Shown in pieces: positions 1-8,331 of a stretch of 64,000 bases of DNA. The first letter of the stretch is position 1. Each line of letters begins with the position of its first letter. Both the position numbers and the translations under genes were made by a program. The notes beneath the pieces were generated by a model. It was not told the origin of the DNA and made no database searches. It saw only the letters and a list, made by a program, of their open reading frames with translations. The DNA comes from Bacteroidetes bacterium GWB2_32_14 (lineage in GTDB: Bacteria; Bacteroidota; Bacteroidia; Bacteroidales; UBA12077): assembly GCA_001768235.1 (NCBI GenBank), contig MENK01000027.1, positions 1 to 64,000 on the forward strand, given 5' to 3'.

Positions 1-101
1 ATGGAAAAGAAAAAGATGGCTATGTTAACTACGTTAAAGGTGCAAACGTTGCTGGTTTCTTAAAAGTTGCCAATGCTATGGTTGATCAGGGAGTTATCTA
101 G
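1..101 (+). CDS. Glutamate dehydrogenase, C-terminal end only (gene starts before the window)
   Basis: The first 33 codons, read in the frame that ends at the TAG at 99-101, give DGYVNYVKGANVAGF and end in DQGVI. This aligns residue for residue with the C-terminus of the complete gdhA downstream ([15 protein letters not shown]). It is therefore the tail of a second, paralogous hexameric glutamate dehydrogenase. The DNA has diverged clearly, so this is not a recent duplication. A strong terminator follows 32 bases later. It is missing from the ORF track because the start lies outside the window. The identity is seen by direct comparison; its cofactor preference cannot be judged from this stub. 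Confidence 0.9.
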   Translation, partial: GKEKDGYVNYVKGANVAGFLKVANAMVDQGVI

Positions 102-110
102 TATCTTTAG

Positions 111-133
111 TTTTTAGTTTGTAATTTATGGTT
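111..133. repeat. Left arm of an inverted repeat flanking dprA
   Basis: This 23-base segment after the first glutamate dehydrogenase is, as its reverse complement (AACCATAAATTACAAAC plus TAAAAA), repeated at 1511-1540. There it is split by a 7-base duplication of ATTACAA type. The match is exact apart from that insertion. The sequence is AT-rich, so chance similarity is possible. Confidence 0.5.
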
Positions 134-167
134 AAAGAAGCAACTTTCGGGTTGCTTCTTTTTTTGT
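134..167 (+). terminator. Rho-independent terminator of the partial glutamate dehydrogenase gene
   Basis: An 11-bp perfect stem (AAAGAAGCAAC with GTTGCTTCTTT) with a six-base loop runs into a T-rich tract. It lies directly behind the stop of the truncated gene and separates it from dprA. Confidence 0.85.
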
Positions 168-229
168 TTTACTATTCAATAAAAATGAATAATTTTACTT
201 GGATACGTAACTGATTTTTATTTGAAATT

Positions 230-1354
230 GTGCAAAACAGTATTTTAAAATATCAAATCGCGCTTAGTTTAATCCCCAAGATTGGCCATATTACAGCTAA
301 AAAACTAATCGCTTATGTTGGTAATATTGAGGGGATTTTTACAGAATCTAAAAAAAACCTGACCAAAATTCCGGGAATAGGGCATATTCTTGCAGAGAGC
401 ATAATTAATTCAAATGTATTGCCAAAAGCCGAAGAAGAAATTGAATTTATAATTAAAAACAATATTTCTGTTTTTTTCTACACCGATAAAAACTACCCGG
501 AAAGGCTAAAACATTGTGACGATGCCCCTCTTCTTATCTATACAAAAGGCAATTCAAACATGAATAATCGAAAAGTGTTAAGTATAGTCGGAACCCGAAA
601 AGCTACACCCGAAGGAATTGCATTCTGCAATAAATTTATTAAAGATTTGGCTCAACGAGGCCACGATCCTGTCATTGTTAGTGGGCTGGCTTATGGTATT
701 GATGCTGCTGCACATAAAGCGGCTCTTGAAAATAACCTGAAAACATTTGCAGTTCTTGGTCATGGATTCGATATTATTTATCCTGCATCACATAAATCCC
801 TTGCACAGAAAATTACAGAACAGGGTTTACTTATTACTGACTTTACAAGTAAAACTATCCGTGATAAAAACAATTTCATTAAACGCAACAGAATTATTGC
901 AGGATTAAGTGATGCAACAATCGTTGTAGAATCTGGTATGGGAGGAGGATCATTAATCACTGCCGATCTTGCCAACTCCTATAATCGCGATGTTTTTGCT
1001 GTACCAGGAAGAATTTCCGATGAATATTCAAAAGGATGTAACTCTTTAATCAAATCAAATAAAGCTGCAATGCTTGAAAATATTGAAGACTTAGAATATT
1101 TTCTCGGATGGGATGTGGATAATTGTAAACTGCAAGATGTACAAAGAGACCTGTTTGTTAATTTAAATAACGAAGAAAAAATCATTGTAAATCTGTTAAA
1201 AGAAAGCGATGAGCTCCCAATAGACATGATCTGCCTGAAATCTGCAATGCCAACAAGCAGGGTATCACCTATTTTATTGAATCTTGAGTTCTTGGGTATT
1301 GTTAAAACCTTGCCAGGCAAAACATACAAGTTAATTTCCCCGATTTACCTATGA
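230..1354 (+). CDS. dprA: DNA-processing protein DprA
   Basis: DprA (Smf) loads RecA onto incoming single-stranded DNA during natural transformation. The 374-residue protein has the normal layout. An N-terminal helix-hairpin-helix region (KIPGIGHILAE) comes first. The Rossmann-like core follows, with SIVGTRKATPEG, GLAYGIDAAAH, VLGHGFDIIYP and the strongly conserved GMGGGSLITA-like segment ending in FAVPG. A small winged-helix-like C-terminal domain closes the protein. The start is a GTG at 230; no in-frame ATG lies close by. The gene stands alone between two glutamate dehydrogenase genes. Together with the ComF-type gene at 57.8 kb it suggests competence functions, although dprA is also common in species not known to transform. 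Confidence 0.95.
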   Translation: MQNSILKYQIALSLIPKIGHITAKKLIAYVGNIEGIFTESKKNLTKIPGIGHILAESIINSNVLPKAEEEIEFIIKNNISVFFYTDKNYPERLKHCDDAPLLIYTKGNSNMNNRKVLSIVGTRKATPEGIAFCNKFIKDLAQRGHDPVIVSGLAYGIDAAAHKAALENNLKTFAVLGHGFDIIYPASHKSLAQKITEQGLLITDFTSKTIRDKNNFIKRNRIIAGLSDATIVVESGMGGGSLITADLANSYNRDVFAVPGRISDEYSKGCNSLIKSNKAAMLENIEDLEYFLGWDVDNCKLQDVQRDLFVNLNNEEKIIVNLLKESDELPIDMICLKSAMPTSRVSPILLNLEFLGIVKTLPGKTYKLISPIYL

Positions 1355-1470
1355 CAAAAATCAGGTTGTGTTTAAAAACATAATCTTTTGCAATGCCCTT
1401 TCTGTGCAAAACACGTTAACATTCGACAGTATTTTCTTACAAACTCGTAAAAAAACAGCGAATTACATCA

Positions 1471-1500
1471 TTTCGCTTTAAAATTTTTTCTCTATGTTTG
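1471..1500 (+). promoter_or_regulatory. Candidate Bacteroidota promoter of gdhA
   Basis: TATGTTTG at 1493-1500 matches the Bacteroidota -7 box TAnnTTTG. TTTC at 1471-1474 stands 18 bases upstream in place of the -33 TTTG. It leaves a leader of about 45 bases before the ATG at 1552, and that leader contains the right arm of the inverted repeat. Pattern match only. Confidence 0.5.
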
Positions 1501-1510
1501 TTGGTACATA

Positions 1511-2892
<1,382 letters not shown>

Positions 2893-2913
2893 AAATTTAA
2901 ATAGTGTTTTTTC

Positions 2914-2941
2914 AGGGGACGAAAAAATCGTCCCCTTTTTT
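2914..2941 (+). terminator. Rho-independent terminator of gdhA
   Basis: A nine-bp perfect stem (AGGGGACGA with TCGTCCCCT), a five-base A loop and a T tract, 21 bases after the gdhA stop codon. Confidence 0.9.
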
Positions 2942-3042
2942 ATTTCATGCTTGCTCTGAATAGGGTATAATTGATTGAAATCATCATTAATTTATAATAT
3001 TAAATATAGTTTTTATAAGTTTGCACGGGGATTTATTATAAC

Positions 3043-3810
3043 ATGCAGCTAATCGATACACATACACATCTGTTTTTACCGGAGTTTGATTCAGACCGGG
3101 CACAGGTAATTGAAAATGCTTTACAAAAAGGTGTTTACAAAATGCTGTTACCAAATGTTGATAGCACAACGATTGAAAACCTTGTTCAACTGACAAAAAA
3201 TTACCCGGAGCATTTTTATCAAATGATTGGATTGCATCCGACTTCTGTAAATAAAGACTTTAAACACGAACTGGGAATAGTTGAGAATTGGTTACAAAAA
3301 GAAAAATTTATTGCTATAGGAGAAATAGGAATAGATTTATATTGGGATAAAACATATTTGGCTCAACAACAAGAAGCTTTTTTGCACCAAATAAACCTTG
3401 CAAAAAAACACGATTTACCAATCGCAATTCATGCGCGCGAATCATTTAACGAGATATTTGATATTCTTAAACAAGAAATCGACGGTAATTTAAAAGGTGT
3501 TTTTCATGCATTTACCGGAAATTTAAAACAAGCAAATCAAATAATTGAATGGGGGTTTAAAATCGGCATCGGGGGTATCGTTACCTTTAAAAACTCGGGG
3601 CTGGATGATATTGTAAAGAATATTGATATTAATCATATTGTATTAGAATCCGATTCGCCATATTTGCCACCTGTTCCATACAGGGGAAAAAGAAACGAAA
3701 GTGCTTATATTCTGAATATTGCAGAAAAAATTGCTCAAATAAAAAATTTATCTTTGGCTGATGTTGCCCAAATAACAAAAGAAAACGCGAAAGACCTTTT
3801 CAGGCTTTAA
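3043..3810 (+). CDS. tatD: TatD-family metal-dependent DNase/hydrolase
   Basis: TatD-family proteins are TIM-barrel metal-dependent hydrolases with nuclease activity. The 255 residues match the family length. The metal-binding motifs are in order: DTHTHL at the N-terminus, GEIGIDLYW near residue 92, an IAIHAR segment, a GVFHAFTG segment, and ESDSPYL towards the end. The ATG at 3043 places DTHTHL at the expected distance from the start. TAAGTTTG at 3016-3023 fits a -7 promoter box. Only three bases separate it from ansA, so the two genes are probably co-transcribed. The physiological substrate is not known for most family members. Confidence 0.93.
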   Translation: MQLIDTHTHLFLPEFDSDRAQVIENALQKGVYKMLLPNVDSTTIENLVQLTKNYPEHFYQMIGLHPTSVNKDFKHELGIVENWLQKEKFIAIGEIGIDLYWDKTYLAQQQEAFLHQINLAKKHDLPIAIHARESFNEIFDILKQEIDGNLKGVFHAFTGNLKQANQIIEWGFKIGIGGIVTFKNSGLDDIVKNIDINHIVLESDSPYLPPVPYRGKRNESAYILNIAEKIAQIKNLSLADVAQITKENAKDLFRL

Positions 3811-3813
3811 TTA

Positions 3814-4851
3814 ATGGAAGAAAATAAAACAAAGTCAATATTAATCATTTATACCGGAGGTACCATCGGGATGATAAAAAATCCCGAAACAGGTGTTCTC
3901 GCTCCATTCGATTTCAACCAGATAATGGAGGAAGTTCCTGAACTCAAACGTTTTGGATTTCATTTAAAAACCATTTCATTTTCCCCGGTTATCGACTCGT
4001 CAAATTTAAATCCCGAAGTATGGGTACAATTGGTTACTCTTATCAAAAAAAATTACACGGATTTTGACGGGTTTGTTATTCTTCACGGTACAGATACCAT
4101 GGCATACTCCGCTTCCGCATTAAGTTTCATGCTTGAAAACCTGGATAAACCGGTAATATTCACGGGATCACAACTACCAATTGGAACATTAAGAACCGAC
4201 GGGAAGGAAAACCTCATTTCCGCAATAGAAATTGCAGCAGCAGAGCAAAACGGGCAACCACTTGCACCTGAAGTCTGTATCTATTTTGAAAATAAATTAT
4301 TTCGAGGAAACAGAACAACAAAATACAATGCCGAGCATTTTAATGCATTTGAATCACCTAATTATCCTTACCTTGCACAAGCAGGAATTAATATTAAATT
4401 CAACTATGGAGCAATTCATTATCCTACATCAAAAAAAGAATTGATTATACATACAAATTTAGATACTCGTGTCGTTATTTTAAAAATCTTCCCCGGGATA
4501 AGCAGAAATACTTTACATACAATATTAAACCTTGAAGAATCCAGGGCAATTATTTTGGAAACGTATGGTGCAGGAAATGCTCCAACAGACAACTGGTTTT
4601 TGGAAGAAATAAAACAAATTATCCATAAAGGGAAAATAATTTTAAATGTAACCCAATGCATGGCCGGAAGCGTTGATATGAGTAAATACGAAACCGGGAT
4701 AGAATTATTAAAATGCGGCGTAATAAGTGGTTACGATATTACAACAGAAGCAGCAGTTGCTAAACTTATATATTTGTTAGGCAAGCAATTAAGTACAGAT
4801 GAAATTAAACTTAAATTAAATCAATCTATTAGTGGAGAAATAACTCTGTAA
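3814..4851 (+). CDS. ansA: Type I L-asparaginase
   Basis: The enzyme hydrolyses asparagine to aspartate and ammonia. No signal peptide is present, which fits the cytoplasmic type I form. The 345-residue protein carries the two conserved threonine motifs: IYTGGTIGM near residue 15 and LHGTDTMAYSASALSF near residue 90. The substrate-loop and C-terminal subdomain are both complete. It follows tatD by three bases. Its stop precedes tRNA-Ser by about 60 bases. Confidence 0.94.
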   Translation: MEENKTKSILIIYTGGTIGMIKNPETGVLAPFDFNQIMEEVPELKRFGFHLKTISFSPVIDSSNLNPEVWVQLVTLIKKNYTDFDGFVILHGTDTMAYSASALSFMLENLDKPVIFTGSQLPIGTLRTDGKENLISAIEIAAAEQNGQPLAPEVCIYFENKLFRGNRTTKYNAEHFNAFESPNYPYLAQAGINIKFNYGAIHYPTSKKELIIHTNLDTRVVILKIFPGISRNTLHTILNLEESRAIILETYGAGNAPTDNWFLEEIKQIIHKGKIILNVTQCMAGSVDMSKYETGIELLKCGVISGYDITTEAAVAKLIYLLGKQLSTDEIKLKLNQSISGEITL

Positions 4852-4856
4852 AATAG

Positions 4857-4885
4857 TTTGTATTAATTTATTTTTTTGTATTTTG
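4857..4885 (+). promoter_or_regulatory. Candidate promoter of tRNA-Ser
   Basis: TTTG at 4857-4860 and TATTTTG at 4879-4885, 18 bases apart, resemble the Bacteroidota -33 and -7 boxes. The tRNA begins 27 bases further on. Pattern match only. Confidence 0.4.
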
Positions 4886-4912
4886 TGCCCCGGATTTTGG
4901 GGTAAGGAAGAT

Positions 4913-5000
4913 GGAGAAATGGCCGAGTGGTCTAAGGCGCACGCCTGGAAAGTGTGTATGCCTCAAAAGGGTATCGAGGGTTCGAATCCCTCTTTCTCCG
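4913..5000 (+). tRNA. tRNA-Ser (anticodon GGA)
   Basis: The acceptor arms GGAGAAA and TTTCTCC pair fully, with G as discriminator. The anticodon loop CTGGAAA reads GGA. A long variable arm and the T-loop GTTCGAATC are typical of class II tRNA-Ser. The length is 88 bases and no CCA is encoded. The minus-strand ORF 4868-5080 in the track is only the shadow of this tRNA. Confidence 0.95.
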
Positions 5001-5078
5001 CAATAATTTTTTAATACTGAATTTTTTAATAATTTTACACACATAAAAATCGTTAATAATTTAAAAAGAAAACAAAAC

Positions 5079-5909
5079 ATGAAAAAGTTATTTGCATTTA
5101 TAGCAGTTTTTTCGATGCTTACTTTAGGAGCATCTTTCTATTCAGTTGCTCAGGAAGGAACAACTGGCGAGGCAACTGTTGAACAAACAACAGACGTTGC
5201 TCAAGATACAGCAGTAGCAGCAGTAACTGAAGAAGTTGCTCAGGAACCTGTTCAGGCAGAAGTTGAACAAGGAACTTCAATGCATAAAGCTATTAAACAA
5301 AAATTTATTGAAGGTGGTCCTGGTTTTATGGGCGTTATTCTTCTTTGTATGATTTTAGGTTTAGCTATTGCTATTGAAAGAATTATTTATTTGAACCTTG
5401 CTTCAACAAATACAAAAAAACTTTTAGTAAATATTGAATCAGCTCTTGAAAATGGTGGTGTTGATGCAGCTAAAGAAGTTTGCCGTAACACTAAAGGCCC
5501 TGTTGCAAGTATTTTCTACCAGGGTTTAGACAGAGTACACGAAGGTATCGATGTAGTTGAAAAATCAGTAGTATCTTATGGTAGTGTCCAAATGGGTTTA
5601 TTGGAAAAAGGAATTACCTGGATATCATTATTTATAGCCGTTGCTCCTATGTTAGGTTTCATGGGTACAGTTATTGGTATGATTGGTGCTTTTGATGCTA
5701 TCGAAGCTGCAGGTGATATTTCTCCAACATTGGTTGCCGGTGGTATTAAAATCGCGTTAATCACTACAGTATTTGGTCTTATCGTAGCTATGATACTTCA
5801 AGTGTTCTATAACTATATTGTATCAAAAATTGATGGCATTGTAAATGATATGGAAGATGCTTCAATTTCATTGATTGATATTTTAGTGAAACACAACCTT
5901 AAAAAATAA
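5079..5909 (+). CDS. exbB: ExbB/TolQ-family proton channel protein
   Basis: ExbB forms the inner-membrane proton-driven motor with ExbD that powers TonB- or Tol-dependent processes. The 276 residues start with a signal-like hydrophobic stretch (residues 3-24). A low-complexity Ala/Val/Glu-rich stretch (about residues 26-65) follows, then three membrane segments. The family hallmark is the pair of C-terminal helices with APMLGFMGTVIGMI and ALITTVFGLIVA. The extended N-terminal part is common in Bacteroidota ExbB. It leads a four-gene cluster (gap of six bases to the next gene). No TonB gene is present nearby. Confidence 0.93.
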   Translation: MKKLFAFIAVFSMLTLGASFYSVAQEGTTGEATVEQTTDVAQDTAVAAVTEEVAQEPVQAEVEQGTSMHKAIKQKFIEGGPGFMGVILLCMILGLAIAIERIIYLNLASTNTKKLLVNIESALENGGVDAAKEVCRNTKGPVASIFYQGLDRVHEGIDVVEKSVVSYGSVQMGLLEKGITWISLFIAVAPMLGFMGTVIGMIGAFDAIEAAGDISPTLVAGGIKIALITTVFGLIVAMILQVFYNYIVSKIDGIVNDMEDASISLIDILVKHNLKK

Positions 5910-5915
5910 TCTTAC

Positions 5916-6350
5916 ATGAATAAATTAGTTAGAATATTCTATATTCTGCTCCTCGTTATATCCGCTATTTTATGCGTACTTTTTTATACAGGAGGAACAG
6001 AAATTGACGGTACAACTCCAATATTTACCAACACATTTATATTGTATGCATATATTCTTACAGGTATAGCTGTTGTTGCATCTCTTATTTTCCCTGTTTT
6101 TCAAATGATAACAAATCCTAAGAATGCTAAAAAAAGTTTATTAGGTGTTCTTGCTCTTGTTGTTGTTGTTATTTTAGCATATGCATTTTCATCTGCTGAA
6201 ACTCTAAATTTTTCTGGAACAGACATGGAAAAATTTAATGTTCCAAGTTTGTTGAAAAAAGTAGATACAGGTATTATTACAACATATATTCTTGTTGCAG
6301 TTGCCATTATTGCTATGATTTACAGCGAAACATCAAAATTATTCAAATAG
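5916..6350 (+). CDS. Small four-helix membrane protein in the exbB-exbD cluster
   Basis: The 144 residues are mostly hydrophobic, with four predicted membrane segments (about residues 5-25, 40-63, 75-92 and 118-138). No known catalytic motif is visible. It lies six bases behind exbB and 60 bases ahead of the first exbD. That position suggests a helper or accessory subunit of the motor complex. I do not recognise a named family; the assignment to the complex is inference from position only. Confidence 0.75.
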   Translation: MNKLVRIFYILLLVISAILCVLFYTGGTEIDGTTPIFTNTFILYAYILTGIAVVASLIFPVFQMITNPKNAKKSLLGVLALVVVVILAYAFSSAETLNFSGTDMEKFNVPSLLKKVDTGIITTYILVAVAIIAMIYSETSKLFK

Positions 6351-6410
6351 TAGTTGTTTTTTTGTAACGTAGTTACTGTAATGATTTTTTAATTTTTAAA
6401 ACAAATAATT

Positions 6411-6992
6411 ATGCCAAGAAGACCTGGTGGTACATATAGCGCAGCATCAATGGCCGATATCGCTTTCTTGCTGTTAATCTTTTTCCTGGTTGCCACTACT
6501 ATGGACGTTGATAGCGGATTGTCGAGGAAACTTCCTCCCATGCCGCCTCCCGGACAGCAAGATGCACCAAATGAAATTAAAGAAAGAAATATTTTTGTTG
6601 TTTTAATCAATGCAAATGATCAACTGATGGTTGAAAATAAGCCAATGGATATTTATAGCCTTCGTGCTGAAGCAAAAGAATTTTTGGCTAATCCGTCGAA
6701 TAAAGAGAATTTGCCCGAAAAAATATTAAAAGATATTCCTTATTTTGGACAGATTGCTGTAAACAAAAATGCTGTTATCTCTCTTCAAAATGACAGGGGT
6801 ACAAGTTATGGAATGTATATTAAAGTACAGAACGAACTTGCAGCTGCAGTTAATGAACTTAGAAATGACCTTGCCCAACAAAAATTCGGAAAAAAGTATG
6901 ATGATTTAAAAAAGGAGCAAGCGGATGCTATTGCAGATATTTATCCTCAGATTATTTCTGAAGCCGAACCTAAAAATATTGGAGGGAAGTAA
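6411..6992 (+). CDS. exbD: ExbD/TolR-family protein, first copy
   Basis: ExbD is the single-span partner of ExbB and carries the proton-conducting aspartate. The 193 residues contain the hallmark SMADIAFLLLIFFLVATTM near residues 13-32, with that Asp in the membrane segment. A proline-rich periplasmic linker (PPMPPPG) and a periplasmic domain follow. It is longer than usual because of an extra insert and a Lys/Ala-rich C-terminus. It is separated from the second exbD by two bases. Confidence 0.93.
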   Translation: MPRRPGGTYSAASMADIAFLLLIFFLVATTMDVDSGLSRKLPPMPPPGQQDAPNEIKERNIFVVLINANDQLMVENKPMDIYSLRAEAKEFLANPSNKENLPEKILKDIPYFGQIAVNKNAVISLQNDRGTSYGMYIKVQNELAAAVNELRNDLAQQKFGKKYDDLKKEQADAIADIYPQIISEAEPKNIGGK

Positions 6993-6994
6993 AC

Positions 6995-7468
6995 ATGTCA
7001 AAATTCAAACGTAAAATAAAAGTTGGTTCACAGGAAATTTCAACAGCTTCTTTACCCGATATCGTGTTCATGTTGTTGTTTTTCTTTATGGTAACAACCG
7101 TAATGCGTGAAACGACTGTTAAAGTTGCTCAAAAAATGCCCGGTGCTACCGAAGTAAAAAAACTCGAGAAAAAATCTTTAGTGAGTTATATTTATATTGG
7201 TAAACCACGACAGACTTTTCAGTCAATGTATGGTACTGAACCCAGAATACAACTTAACGATGCTTTCGCTAAAGTAGAAGATATTCGTGATTATATCGTT
7301 TCAGAAAGAGAAAAAGTTGACGAAAACGAACGCCCTTTTATGACAACATCTTTAAAAGTGGATCAATACACGAAAATGGGTGTTGTTGTTGATGTTAAAC
7401 AAGAACTGCGTAAAGCAAGTGCTCTTAAAATCAACTATTCTACACGAAAAGTTACCGAACTAGAATAA
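6995..7468 (+). CDS. exbD: ExbD/TolR-family protein, second copy
   Basis: This is a second ExbD paralogue of 157 residues, with a positively charged N-terminus (KFKRKIK) and SLPDIVFMLLFFFMVTTVM carrying the key membrane Asp near residue 22. A periplasmic domain of about 110 residues follows. Tandem, unequal ExbD genes are common in Bacteroidota, where the two may form a mixed motor. It is the last gene of the cluster and is followed by a terminator. Confidence 0.93.
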   Translation: MSKFKRKIKVGSQEISTASLPDIVFMLLFFFMVTTVMRETTVKVAQKMPGATEVKKLEKKSLVSYIYIGKPRQTFQSMYGTEPRIQLNDAFAKVEDIRDYIVSEREKVDENERPFMTTSLKVDQYTKMGVVVDVKQELRKASALKINYSTRKVTELE

Positions 7469-7492
7469 ATTTTTAAGCATCCTATACTTAGT

Positions 7493-7523
7493 AAGGAGAT
7501 GAGTAATTCATCTCCTTTTTTAT
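7493..7523 (+). terminator. Rho-independent terminator of the exb cluster
   Basis: Ten-bp perfect stem (AAGGAGATGA with TCATCTCCTT), five-base loop and T tract, about 25 bases after the second exbD. Confidence 0.9.
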
Positions 7524-7593
7524 TATAAATAACTACTGGTATGTAATTTGTAATTTAAAGTCATTAAAAATTCATACATTATTGAATATAACT

Positions 7594-7642
7594 TATATTT
7601 GTATTAATAATCTTTAAATTTTAAAAGATTTTTGTATTAATA
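7594..7642 (+). promoter_or_regulatory. Promoter box and 12-bp direct repeat upstream of the small secreted protein
   Basis: TATATTTG at 7594-7601 fits the -7 box. TTTGTATTAATA occurs at 7598-7609 and again at 7631-7642, 33 bases apart. Between the copies lies an imperfect inverted repeat (ATCTTTAAA with TTTAAAAGAT). The arrangement could be a regulatory site or simply AT-rich sequence. Confidence 0.35.
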
Positions 7643-7654
7643 GCTTAAAAAACT

Positions 7655-8050
7655 ATGAAAAAACTGAATTATTTTCTTATTCTGCTAATTATATTCCTGC
7701 TGGCAAATAAAATTTCATATTCACAAAAAGAGATATTTATTAAAGAATTTCAGTTCGAGCTAAAAAAAATTAGCGATAATCAGTATGAAAACGAATATTT
7801 CTTAACAATTACCCTCAATAAAAATTCACTGTATAAATTTACTGTATTAAACCACATAGGCGATTTCCCGGGGAAAGCCAATATCCAGATACTTGACGGG
7901 AGCCAGGTAGTAGCTACAAATTCCGTTGGTGATAAGTACTATGAAAAATTCATGTTTAAGTGTACAAAAACAGGTTTTTACGATATTTTAATCAATTTCC
8001 AGGATAACAAAACAGGCTCATCACTCATAAAACTCTTCCTTGTACAATAA
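7655..8050 (+). CDS. Small secreted protein of unknown function
   Basis: The 131-residue protein starts with a clear signal peptide (MKKLNYFLILLIIFLLA, cut probably near SYSQ). What follows looks like one small beta-rich domain (for example YKFTVLNHIGDFPGKANIQIL). No catalytic motif or cysteine pair is visible, and I do not recognise the family. It stands alone between the exb cluster and the convergent tRNA-Arg, with its own promoter-like region. A periplasmic or outer-membrane-exposed location is inferred from the signal peptide only. Confidence 0.7.
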   Translation: MKKLNYFLILLIIFLLANKISYSQKEIFIKEFQFELKKISDNQYENEYFLTITLNKNSLYKFTVLNHIGDFPGKANIQILDGSQVVATNSVGDKYYEKFMFKCTKTGFYDILINFQDNKTGSSLIKLFLVQ

Positions 8051-8071
8051 AAAAAGCTGATTTACTCAGCT
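8047..8071 (-). terminator. Rho-independent terminator of tRNA-Arg
   Basis: On the minus strand the stem AGCTGA with TCAGCT and a five-base loop runs into seven T residues. It lies six bases beyond the tRNA 3' end and overlaps the stop of the convergent small gene. Confidence 0.75.
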
Positions 8072-8076
8072 CTGTG

Positions 8077-8149
8077 TGATCCAGGGAGGACTCGAACCCC
8101 CAACTCTCAGGGCCGAAACCTGATGTTCTATCCATTGAACTACTGGACC
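8077..8149 (-). tRNA. tRNA-Arg (anticodon TCG)
   Basis: On the minus strand GGTCCAG pairs with CTGGATC (one G-U pair), with discriminator A. The D-stem GTTC/GAAC, the anticodon stem TCAGG/CCTGA with loop TTTCGGC (anticodon TCG), and GGTTCGAGTC in the T arm are all regular. The length is 73 bases, without encoded CCA. Confidence 0.92.
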
Positions 8150-8331
8150 AATTGTGATGCAAATTTATAAAAATTATTGGCTTCCCGAAAAAAATAAGAA
8201 TTACTTTTATTTTAACACCTTACTTTTTCGATATTTTTTGCATTCCTAAATTTCATTTAATGAGCATTTATTGCTAAAGATTATTTAATTTCGCAATTTG
8301 AAAAAAACATCATATTCAAACACAAACCTTT

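Noticed and set aside
979-1329. Minus-strand ORF of 116 codons inside dprA
   Set aside because: Shadow of a gene with all DprA motifs; no family resemblance of its own.
4868-5080. Minus-strand ORF of 70 codons
   Set aside because: It is the reverse reading of tRNA-Ser (GERGIRTLDTLLRH is a well-known tRNA artefact).
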